A stretch of 64,000 bases of DNA from Flagellimonas sp. CMM7. Its GTDB lineage: Bacteria > Bacteroidota > Bacteroidia > Flavobacteriales > Flavobacteriaceae. The notes beneath the pieces are model-generated. The model worked only from the letters and a program-made list of their open reading frames with translations, had not been told where the DNA came from and did no database searches. Position numbers and translations under genes: made by a program. Location: assembly GCF_021390195.1 (NCBI RefSeq), contig NZ_CP090003.1:3865501-3929500 (forward strand), in the 5' to 3' direction. The stretch's first letter is position 1, and every line of letters begins with the position of its first letter. Positions 26,029-33,492 of the stretch are shown here, piece by piece.

Positions 26029-28387
26029 TAGAAATAAAATGTTTGTATTTGTTGTACAAAAATGAAATGATCAAAAGCAATATTCCTAACGATACAAATA
26101 CAATCGTTTTTGAAATGGTATCAAGATGAGAAATATCATAAAAGAAAAGTTTGATTAGTGTAACTCCGAATAATGAAATGGCCCCAATTCGTAAATGTTT
26201 TTTCTTTTTCCAAATTCCGAAAGCGATTAAGAACAACGAATAACTCCCCCAAAGAATGCTTAGTCCAAGTTTGTATGATTGCGTGGATCCCGCAATATCC
26301 AACCAGTTGATCAACTCACTGCTTATAATCCACAAAACAGAAATGTGCAGTAGGAAATCAAAAGCAATCTTGAGATTCTTCTTTATAAATTCCTGATGAA
26401 CATATTGATAGCAAGAAACCAGCGTTAGGATAAAGAATACAAATGAAACATACCTAATTCCAATGTTAAAAATGCCTCTTTGATAGTATTCTGATAAAGT
26501 TTGTTCCAAATAGCTTTCACGCAATTCGCTAAGAACATAAAGCCCTTGCGTTAAAAAGACGACAATTGCCAATGTATTTAAGCCAAGATTCATCAATCCT
26601 AATGGCTGATTTTTTAACTTTTTTAAATTCACGAAAGAAAGTATTGAAACGAACAACAAGGAATAATTGATGATCCATATTGATTCAAAATCACTTAAAT
26701 CGTAATTCCAATAATTATTGGGGTATTGTTGGCCTTCTGAAGTAACGTTAAGTATAGAATCCATGAAGAGTTGATCCCAATAATTTGCTATTTCTATACG
26801 GAATGAATAGTAAAGCGTATAAATTAGAATCCCCGGAATTAGATAGGAAACAATTTTTGAAGTCCATTTCTCAGGGTTTAATGCAGGCTGGTAATTTTTG
26901 TTTCGGTTCAGGAAGCTAATAAACCCAAAAGCTAAAATGAACAGGAGGGAAGTGAGAAAATTAATGTTTAGAAAAGGCAGTACTCTTGATTCTGGGTTTT
27001 CAGGATAGTAATTGCCGTATATCGTGTCCCAGTCATGAACGATGCTAAAGAATGCCAAGATCATTAGGGGGTACGATAGTTTTTCATAAATGGAAACATT
27101 TTTAGTTCTTCCAATCCAGAATAACAATGCGGCCTCTCCTGCCCATAACAACGTTACCCAATTTCCATCCAATTGAACTGGTACGGCTATTGTAATGAAA
27201 ACCAAAACCAATCCTGAAACCAGAAAAAATAGATTTTTGTCAGCGAGTTTCTGACGAAAAATTATTGCGCTGACAATAAAATGAACAATGGCGTTGCAGA
27301 GCGTGAATACCCCTAATAATTGTTCCCCAGTTTCGTGGGTGTTCAAAATGGCATATCCAAAACCATAGAAAATAAATGAATTTGCCAGTAGTAGCAGAAT
27401 ATCGCCAATGTCAAACTTTTCTTTTTGGAGTATTTTATAGGCAAGAAACGTTAGATAAAATGTTGCGAAGAATATAGATAGAAAAGTAAGTGCCAAACCA
27501 AAATGTTCATCCGTTTGATACTTTGATACATACCACAAAAAGAAAATGAACCATGTTAGTCCAAACGAAGAATAGTATAGCGATTTCCAGTGTTTCTTGA
27601 ATGAAATTATTAGAATACCTACATTAATAATAGCCATGTATGTATATAGTATAGCCACTTTTCCAGAGCCGTCACTTAGTAAAAACGGAACAGCGTATGC
27701 TCCCACTAAGCCTATATGGGCAATAACTTGTTTGTTGTAATTAATTGCTGCCACAACGGTAAAAGCCGTAAAAATGACCATGAGTGCAAATGCAAAAAAT
27801 TGAGGGACTAAGTCATAGAAACTGTAAGCGGCATACGTCATGAAATACATGATTGCAATGGCTCCCCCAACAAGTACCGCACTATAACTTTTATACTTTC
27901 TCTTTAATTTAATTCCAAAGCCCAAGAGTCCTACTCCTGCCAAGTATCCTAAGATTATTCTTGTGAGAGGACTGATTAAATCGTGCTCAATAGAATATTT
28001 AGCTCCAATGGCCACGCCAATTATGGTGATTCCAATTCCAATTTTATTAATTAGGTTCTCACCTATAAATTTTTCAAGGTCTTTTTTGATTTTTGGAGGA
28101 GTGTTTGCCTTTGGAGCGGAATATTTTAATGGTTCTGTTATTGTCTGTTGTTGCGCTGTTGTATGTTCAACTGTTGTTTCTTCTTTTACGATTTCAGAGA
28201 CCGTATTCGTTAGGGAATCCTCTTTTTTTATTTCTTCTTTTTCTGAGGTTGTTTTTACTTCAGACGTTTTTAGTCTATTTATTTCATCGCTTAAACTATT
28301 GATTTCCCGCGAAAAGTCGTTTTGCTTTTCTTGTAGGGTCTCTAGCTTTTTAAGGAGTTGATTTATTTTATCTTGATTGTCGGTCAT
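26012..28387 (-). CDS. DUF2339 polytopic membrane protein
   Basis: A 791-residue protein. The first ~55 residues are a predicted coiled coil (KINQLLKKLETLQEKQNDF), then a charged low-complexity linker rich in T, E and K, then more than twenty hydrophobic helices from about residue 105 to the C terminus. The conserved start of the membrane part, FIGENLINKIGIGITIIGVAIGAK, identifies DUF2339. The function of the family is unknown; proposed links to envelope or polysaccharide handling are unproven. It is the promoter-proximal gene of the DUF2339/DUF3999 pair. Confidence 0.88.
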   Translation of the reverse strand: MTDNQDKINQLLKKLETLQEKQNDFSREINSLSDEINRLKTSEVKTTSEKEEIKKEDSLTNTVSEIVKEETTVEHTTAQQQTITEPLKYSAPKANTPPKIKKDLEKFIGENLINKIGIGITIIGVAIGAKYSIEHDLISPLTRIILGYLAGVGLLGFGIKLKRKYKSYSAVLVGGAIAIMYFMTYAAYSFYDLVPQFFAFALMVIFTAFTVVAAINYNKQVIAHIGLVGAYAVPFLLSDGSGKVAILYTYMAIINVGILIISFKKHWKSLYYSSFGLTWFIFFLWYVSKYQTDEHFGLALTFLSIFFATFYLTFLAYKILQKEKFDIGDILLLLANSFIFYGFGYAILNTHETGEQLLGVFTLCNAIVHFIVSAIIFRQKLADKNLFFLVSGLVLVFITIAVPVQLDGNWVTLLWAGEAALLFWIGRTKNVSIYEKLSYPLMILAFFSIVHDWDTIYGNYYPENPESRVLPFLNINFLTSLLFILAFGFISFLNRNKNYQPALNPEKWTSKIVSYLIPGILIYTLYYSFRIEIANYWDQLFMDSILNVTSEGQQYPNNYWNYDLSDFESIWIINYSLLFVSILSFVNLKKLKNQPLGLMNLGLNTLAIVVFLTQGLYVLSELRESYLEQTLSEYYQRGIFNIGIRYVSFVFFILTLVSCYQYVHQEFIKKNLKIAFDFLLHISVLWIISSELINWLDIAGSTQSYKLGLSILWGSYSLFLIAFGIWKKKKHLRIGAISLFGVTLIKLFFYDISHLDTISKTIVFVSLGILLLIISFLYNKYKHFISNENNS

Positions 28388-28603
28388 TTTTTTTGATTTG
28401 TGGCGGCGATTTGATATGAAATTGTTTTAATGTTTTATATCCAATGATAAGTGAAGTTCGTGCTTTTCAATTAAAAATCCGTACCAAATTGATGTATTTA
28501 GGCTTTGGATGAACGAAAAACTCGATATCCTATATAACTATTTCGAAAGGTTAATAACAACCAAAGAAGTTTGGAGTTTTTTAAGACAACCTCTTTATAA
28601 CAT
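28388..28603. other. Intergenic stretch, no gene seen
   Basis: 216 bp between the DUF2339 start and the TPR regulator stop, both on the minus strand. I see no convincing TAnnTTTG box, hairpin with T-tract, or small gene. The open frame crossing it on the plus strand (28509-28790) runs antisense into the TPR gene and looks non-coding. Confidence 0.5.
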
Positions 28604-30490
28604 TCAAAGGGTATTTAAAAAAGAAGTTAAATCCATTTCTTTGTCCAGTTCTAACTTCTTTTTGAGTCGGTATTTGGATTTCAAGATACTTTCTGGCAAT
28701 ACATTTAAAGTAGCCGCAATTTCCTTGGTAGTCAGGTTCATTCTTAAGAAGGCCGCCAAACGGATTTCTTTTTCGGAAATATCGGGGTAGAGGGTTTTGA
28801 GTTTTTGGTCAAAGTCGTTGTGCACCTCTGAGAAATAGGATTTAAAGACCTCCCAATCCTTGTCGGAAGCATTCTGTTTTTTAAGGAGCATCACAATACG
28901 TCGAAACTCCACCTTGAATTTTTCCGGCGAGCTTTTAAGGTTTTCCAGATTTTCCTTGAGCTCCTGGATAAAGGTGTTCTTTTGAACCAGGTGCAAGGTT
29001 TGACTAGTCAATTCCTTTTTCTTGTGCTCAATTTCTTGTTTATAGATTTCCTCTTGTTTTTCGCGTGCTATTCTATTCTTTTTGATACGCTGTCTATATC
29101 CAAAGACAGACAATCCGAACAAGCCTAGAGCAGAGGCCATGCCCCCGGCGTAAAGCCCTTTAGTGAGCCTGTCGACCTTGGCCTTTTCATTTAAGGTTTT
29201 GATTTCTTCCTCTTGAAGTGCGATTTCGGCTTCCTTTTTTTCGGTTTCGTAGATGGTTTTGAGTTCTTCGATTTGCCTGGATTTATCCCTGCTGAAAATA
29301 CTATCATTAATTTTTAGATAATTTTCAATATCATTAAATGCTAAATTATTTTTGTTATCTCTTTTAAATGCTTGATATCTATAAAACAAGGCTTGTTTTT
29401 TTAAGTCGAGAGCTCCTGCTGAATCTGCAATCTGAATTGTCTTATTTAAATAATCGATTCCTTTCTTTGTCTGACCAGCTAGACTAAAAGCGTTGCCAGT
29501 TTCACCTAAATTAGCTATAACATTAAGTATCGAATTGTTTTTCTTATTTATCTTCTCTGCTTCCAACAAGTAGCCTAATGCCTTGCTATATTCCTTCTTC
29601 TTAGAATATGTCATCCCAAGGTTACTGAGACTGTTGGCCTGCATATTTGGAACGTCGATTTCTTTCGCTATTTTAAGGGCTTTATCAAACATATCAATAG
29701 CTTTATCGTATTCATTTAGCTCAACAAAGACGGAACCCATGTCCACAAAATTATGACCCATATAAATGTTGTCATTTGTAGCCTTATATATTTTTTGAGC
29801 GGCTTCATAATGGATAATAGCTTCTTTATAGTTTCCCTGATTGTACTCAATGCTACCAAGTTGAGCATATGAATCTGCATCCCTCCAGGGTTCTTCAGGA
29901 ACCGTATCCAATACTTTGATGGATTTTAATGTGTAATCATACGCGAGTTTGTAATTGCCTTTTGATTGATACATGCTTCCAACGCTTCCGAGACCATTTC
30001 CATAATTCAACCAAAAACCATTTTGCCTAAATATTTCCGTAACTTTTTTCTCCATTTCAATGGCACTTTCTACTTGACCTTGGTCAAAGTCAATTCTAGC
30101 TATGGCAGATAGCGTGTTTGCTTCTTGTTTGATATTCGGATGTTTGTTCCAAACCTCTAGAGACTTGTTATAATAATATTTGGCAGAATCAAGGGAAGCA
30201 GTAAGCTTATGGTAAACTCCGATATGATAATATGCTTTACCTATATTGGACCAGTCTTTTAGATTTGTTGAGAGTTCCAGACTTTTTCTGGCATATTCCA
30301 ATCCCTTTTCAGGTTGGTTATAGACTTCAGCATAATACAAATATTCTAGGGTCTTGATTTTTGGAATGCCATCTTCTAGAGTGTTTAGTTGAGCGAGTAA
30401 ACTATCAATTCTTTCCTGCCCTTGAAGTTGGCCCAAACACCATAATGGAGCAAAAAGAATTGCCGCCAAACAAAATCTTAGTTTTTTCAT
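28604..30490 (-). CDS. TPR-repeat membrane regulator with C-terminal LuxR-like helix-turn-helix
   Basis: A 628-residue protein from the ATG at 30488-30490, which gives a good signal/anchor sequence (MKKLRFCLAAILFAPLWCLG). About ten tetratricopeptide repeats follow (about 30-380), for example AKEIDVPNMQANSLSNLGMT. One membrane helix (GLYAGGMASALGLFGLSVFGY) leads to a cytoplasmic coiled coil and a C-terminal helix-turn-helix ending ISEKEIRLAAFLRMNLTTKEIAATLNVLPESILKSKYRLKKKL. This one-protein sensor layout is common in Bacteroidota. It is divergent from the cytolysin-like gene, and the shared 309-bp region has paired repeats, so it is the likely regulator of that gene and of itself; this is inference. 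Confidence 0.9.
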   Translation of the reverse strand: MKKLRFCLAAILFAPLWCLGQLQGQERIDSLLAQLNTLEDGIPKIKTLEYLYYAEVYNQPEKGLEYARKSLELSTNLKDWSNIGKAYYHIGVYHKLTASLDSAKYYYNKSLEVWNKHPNIKQEANTLSAIARIDFDQGQVESAIEMEKKVTEIFRQNGFWLNYGNGLGSVGSMYQSKGNYKLAYDYTLKSIKVLDTVPEEPWRDADSYAQLGSIEYNQGNYKEAIIHYEAAQKIYKATNDNIYMGHNFVDMGSVFVELNEYDKAIDMFDKALKIAKEIDVPNMQANSLSNLGMTYSKKKEYSKALGYLLEAEKINKKNNSILNVIANLGETGNAFSLAGQTKKGIDYLNKTIQIADSAGALDLKKQALFYRYQAFKRDNKNNLAFNDIENYLKINDSIFSRDKSRQIEELKTIYETEKKEAEIALQEEEIKTLNEKAKVDRLTKGLYAGGMASALGLFGLSVFGYRQRIKKNRIAREKQEEIYKQEIEHKKKELTSQTLHLVQKNTFIQELKENLENLKSSPEKFKVEFRRIVMLLKKQNASDKDWEVFKSYFSEVHNDFDQKLKTLYPDISEKEIRLAAFLRMNLTTKEIAATLNVLPESILKSKYRLKKKLELDKEMDLTSFLNTL

Positions 30491-30564
30491 GAGAGGTTGA
30501 TTACACCACCAAGATACCCAATAAATCTCTTGGTAAGACATGCCATATTGCACCTCAAAAAGGG

Positions 30565-30585
30565 TTTGTCCATGTAAAGTCCATA
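30565..30585 (+). repeat. Paired TTGTCCAT-type direct repeat, copy A
   Basis: TTGTCCAT (30566-30573) and AAGTCCAT (30577-30584) are direct repeats exactly 11 bp apart, about one helical turn. They lie about 75 bp upstream of the TPR regulator start. The spacing and the pairing with copy B suggest a dimeric DNA-binding protein. Confidence 0.55.
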
Positions 30586-30676
30586 CTCATGCAGGTTGCA
30601 GGATGGGTCAATAGAATCTATAAAGCCTTGATTTTATTGGTGTTGAAGGATTTTTTGCTTATTGCTTAAATTATCC

Positions 30677-30731
30677 TTGTCCATGTCTGATTTGAGGTCA
30701 ATCCTAGGATGTTGTCCATACTTTGTCCATG
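30677..30731 (+). repeat. TTGTCCAT repeats, single copy plus pair B
   Basis: TTGTCCAT occurs at 30677-30684, 30712-30719 and 30723-30730; the last two are 11 bp apart, as in copy A. Pair B is centred about 45-55 bp upstream of the likely start site of the cytolysin-like gene, a usual place for an activator. Together with copy A, five matches lie in 166 bp. Confidence 0.6.
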
Positions 30732-30762
30732 GTGAAAATTAGGGATGTGCGTTTTTCTACTC

Positions 30763-30770
30763 TAGGTTTG
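30763..30770 (+). promoter_or_regulatory. -7 box of the cytolysin-like gene
   Basis: TAGGTTTG matches TAnnTTTG and ends 29 bp before the ATG at 30800. No TTG is present at the normal -33 distance, as expected for an activator-dependent promoter. The TTGTCCAT pair B lies just upstream of where the -33 element would be. Confidence 0.55.
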
Positions 30771-30799
30771 GAGTGTTGAATCCTAAAAACCAAAAAGTT

Positions 30800-32413
30800 A
30801 TGAAAACAAAACACCAAACCTCAAGGGTATTTATGATAATGCTGATAAGTGTATCATTATTAGGTGTAATTTCCTGCGGTAGCGAAATTGAGCCCGTAGA
30901 ACCACCTGTTGAAACCGGTGGAGGAGAAAATCCTGTGACTGAGACTCCAGAAGAGCCAACTCCTGAACCAGAAAACAATCAAGATCTTGATGCAATCAAT
31001 GAGGCAATAGCTAACTTAAGCTATGATCCCGAACAAATTTTAAATGTTCAAAGCACGACAGGTACAGACCCGACCAATGACCGAACAAATAAAAACACGG
31101 ATTTGGGTTGGGTTACAGAATGTAGAACCATTGACTATAACATCCGCTCCAATTTTGAGGACGTAGTGGTCTTTGATCCAACCATAGGTGTAATTTACCC
31201 CGGAGCTTTGGTTATTGGGAATGGAGATTTATTGAATGGAGCTCCATTACCCTTGCAAGTTTCCAAGGCGCCGACAAAACTTAGGGTAGATTTGCCTGGA
31301 ATAGGAGATGGCGGTAATATTACCGTTGATGATCCCACCTTTCAGAATACACAGGCCAGTATTGATGTAGCTCTGGAATATTGGAATGCACAAATCCAAC
31401 CACAGGGCTATGAAATAGATGCCGATACTTATTTTGAGAAGACTACTGCATATAGTAGAGAACAAATGAGCCTTGACCTTGGTGTAAGCACCGAATGGTC
31501 CAAAGGATCATCTTTTGAATCACAATTTGATTATACCAAGACCACAGAGAAAAGAGTGGCAACGCTATTGTATAGACAGGTGTTTTATGATGTGGTTATG
31601 GAAACCCCGGAAAGTCCGGCTGCCGTTTTTGGCAATGATGTAGATTTGGCAACGGCTCAGTCCATTCTTTCCAATGAAAGTCCACCAGCCTATGTCAGCT
31701 CGGTGCAGTATGGAAGAATTATTATGATGCGAATGGAAACTACGGATACGGAAACCGATGTTAACCTAGAAGCAGTTTTGGAATACAAAACCGCTAAAAA
31801 AGGCGCCACAGTTGAAATTAATGCTGAGTATGAGAAAATCATCAAAGAATCGACCATCAATGTGGTGACTATTGGTGGAAACGCACAAGTAGCCACGGAA
31901 GTAATCACAGGAAGTGAAATAGAAGAAGGTAAGGGAGGTCTTAACTATGTTATTTCTGAAGGAGCGCTCTACAGTCGTGATAACCCTGGAGCACCAATTG
32001 GTTATACCGTTAAGTATTTAAAGGACAACAGAATTGCGAAAATGGGGTACAACACTGACTATCGTGTTGAAAAATGCACCACATTTGAGTATGTCCATAA
32101 AAATGCAAAGCTTAGAAAAAAGATCCTGGTTGATGTACGCTTCCGATTCTCCTATAAAGTGAAGGGCACACAGACGGTAAAAGAGACTGAATGGGAAAAA
32201 GTGAATAAACAGAACATATTCTTTAGCATGGCCCCGCCTGAAGGGGCACATGGAGTAAACATCCAATTCCAATTCTGGGATGGAGTCTGGAGAACATTGG
32301 GCGAGCAATCTCTAGGATATTTGGATAAGGAATACTGTTATGAGGCTTACTGTTCCAAACGCTTTTTGGGTGTTTGTACAGAATATACTTTTCAAAGCGT
32401 CAATTGCAATTAA
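30800..32413 (+). CDS. Cholesterol-dependent cytolysin-like (thiol-activated cytolysin family) lipoprotein
   Basis: A 537-residue lipoprotein (Cys26 in LLGVISC) with an acidic, proline-rich tether (about 28-55). The rest follows the thiol-activated cytolysin family in order: IYPGALVIGNGDLLNG and KAPTKLRVDLPG, YFEKTTAYSREQM, a beta-sheet core, PAYVSSVQYGRIIMMRMETT, VVTIGGN, and DNPGAPIGYTVKYLKDNRIAKMGYNTDYR. These correspond to domains 1-3 of pneumolysin-type toxins, which assemble into large membrane rings. A domain-4-sized C-terminal part is present (about 110 residues), but the tryptophan-rich undecapeptide (ECTGLAWEWWR) is replaced by FWDGVWRTLG. The last 30 residues hold four cysteines. 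It therefore resembles the CDC-like proteins described from Elizabethkingia rather than cholesterol-binding toxins. The ATG was chosen because it gives the lipoprotein signal; an upstream TTG/CTG start is less likely. Target membrane is unknown. Confidence 0.9.
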   Translation: MKTKHQTSRVFMIMLISVSLLGVISCGSEIEPVEPPVETGGGENPVTETPEEPTPEPENNQDLDAINEAIANLSYDPEQILNVQSTTGTDPTNDRTNKNTDLGWVTECRTIDYNIRSNFEDVVVFDPTIGVIYPGALVIGNGDLLNGAPLPLQVSKAPTKLRVDLPGIGDGGNITVDDPTFQNTQASIDVALEYWNAQIQPQGYEIDADTYFEKTTAYSREQMSLDLGVSTEWSKGSSFESQFDYTKTTEKRVATLLYRQVFYDVVMETPESPAAVFGNDVDLATAQSILSNESPPAYVSSVQYGRIIMMRMETTDTETDVNLEAVLEYKTAKKGATVEINAEYEKIIKESTINVVTIGGNAQVATEVITGSEIEEGKGGLNYVISEGALYSRDNPGAPIGYTVKYLKDNRIAKMGYNTDYRVEKCTTFEYVHKNAKLRKKILVDVRFRFSYKVKGTQTVKETEWEKVNKQNIFFSMAPPEGAHGVNIQFQFWDGVWRTLGEQSLGYLDKEYCYEAYCSKRFLGVCTEYTFQSVNCN

Positions 32414-32430
32414 ATAAGAACAGTTCAAGC

Positions 32431-32484
32431 AGCTGGCCGCTCAGGTTGGGTTCAACAACCTGATGCCGGCTGTTATTTTGTTTT
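32431..32484 (+). terminator. Terminator of the cytolysin-like gene
   Basis: CAGGTTG and CAACCTG form a perfect 7-bp stem (32442-32462), extended outside by AGCTGGC with GCCGGCT, and followed by GTTATTTTGTTTT. It begins 18 bp after the TAA stop, so the cytolysin-like gene is transcribed alone. Confidence 0.75.
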
Positions 32485-32516
32485 ATAAAGCTGAATAGGT
32501 AGGGTTTCTTATTGGT

Positions 32517-33377
32517 TTATGTAACGCTTTGGTACTTTAATACATGCTTTGTTATGGCATTTTCTAGTTCATGATACTTAGTTTGAATAAGCCAATGACC
32601 CGAATCCAATTCTATAAACTCATAATCATTTTTCATGTATTGATGACTTTCATTGACAGCATATGAACCTATCGCAATGTCCTTTTTTCCCCAAATAAAT
32701 AAAGTAGGAACATTAATATCTCCCAATATTGTGTCTTTTGCAGCTTTCTTTAATAACGTATAGTTACTTCGATAATAATTTATGGATGCTGTCAGTTGTT
32801 TTGGGTTTCTAAAAACCTTCAAATAATCATCAATTTCACTCGGCTCACTGTTCTTCCATAACTTTCTTAATATTTTAAAGTCATCTTTTCTAATTCCTTC
32901 TTCTGGAAGATATGGCAACTGAAAGTTTTTGACATATTGACTCATTTTACGTTGTTCCGTATCCGCTACAATTGCTTTTCCAAATGCTTGATAATGAGGA
33001 ACAGAGATTCCAGTCCAACTTAAAATTCTGTCTTGATAATCATGAACTATTTTCCAGCCAATAATGGCTCCCCAATCATGACCAACAAGATGAAATTTTT
33101 GTGTATTTAGAAACTTGGAAATACCTAAAATATCCTTAGCTAATTTATCTAAACTATAGTGTTTTTTGCCCTTCGGACAAGCGTCTTTGCTGTACCCCCT
33201 TAAATTAGGTGCTACGCAATAGAAGCCTTTTTCGGAAAAGTGAGACATTAACTTTTTCCACATATATGAAGTCTCGGGCCAGCCATGTAAAAAAATCACT
33301 AATTCGTTTTCTTTATCGCCATCAGTTCGGCAATCGAAGATTAAATCGTCAATCTTTACTTTAATAGTTTCTTGCAT
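32517..33377 (-). CDS. Epoxide hydrolase-like alpha/beta hydrolase
   Basis: A 286-residue cytoplasmic enzyme with the epoxide-hydrolase / haloalkane-dehalogenase type of active site. HGWPE at 31-35 forms the oxyanion region, and the nucleophile elbow is GHDWG with Asp101 instead of serine. An acid in FIWGKKDIAIGSY and His in LDSGHWL complete the triad. The Asp nucleophile makes an ester intermediate opened by water. Substrate is unknown. Downstream of it on the same strand lies only the terminator region of the cytolysin gene. Base composition is a little richer in A+T than the neighbours by eye. Confidence 0.85.
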   Translation of the reverse strand: MQETIKVKIDDLIFDCRTDGDKENELVIFLHGWPETSYMWKKLMSHFSEKGFYCVAPNLRGYSKDACPKGKKHYSLDKLAKDILGISKFLNTQKFHLVGHDWGAIIGWKIVHDYQDRILSWTGISVPHYQAFGKAIVADTEQRKMSQYVKNFQLPYLPEEGIRKDDFKILRKLWKNSEPSEIDDYLKVFRNPKQLTASINYYRSNYTLLKKAAKDTILGDINVPTLFIWGKKDIAIGSYAVNESHQYMKNDYEFIELDSGHWLIQTKYHELENAITKHVLKYQSVT

Positions 33378-33492
33378 GATTAGGAATTAAACCAAGTGTT
33401 AAGGTAAGGATTGTTTGAATGCTGAAATGTATTCAACATAGATCTTCTTTAGCAACCGTGGCTTCTTGACTCCGCTTGAAATGACTCAAAGA

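Noticed and set aside
28509-28790. Plus-strand open frame of 93 codons
   Set aside because: Runs antisense through the end of the TPR-HTH gene, with no family features; judged a shadow.
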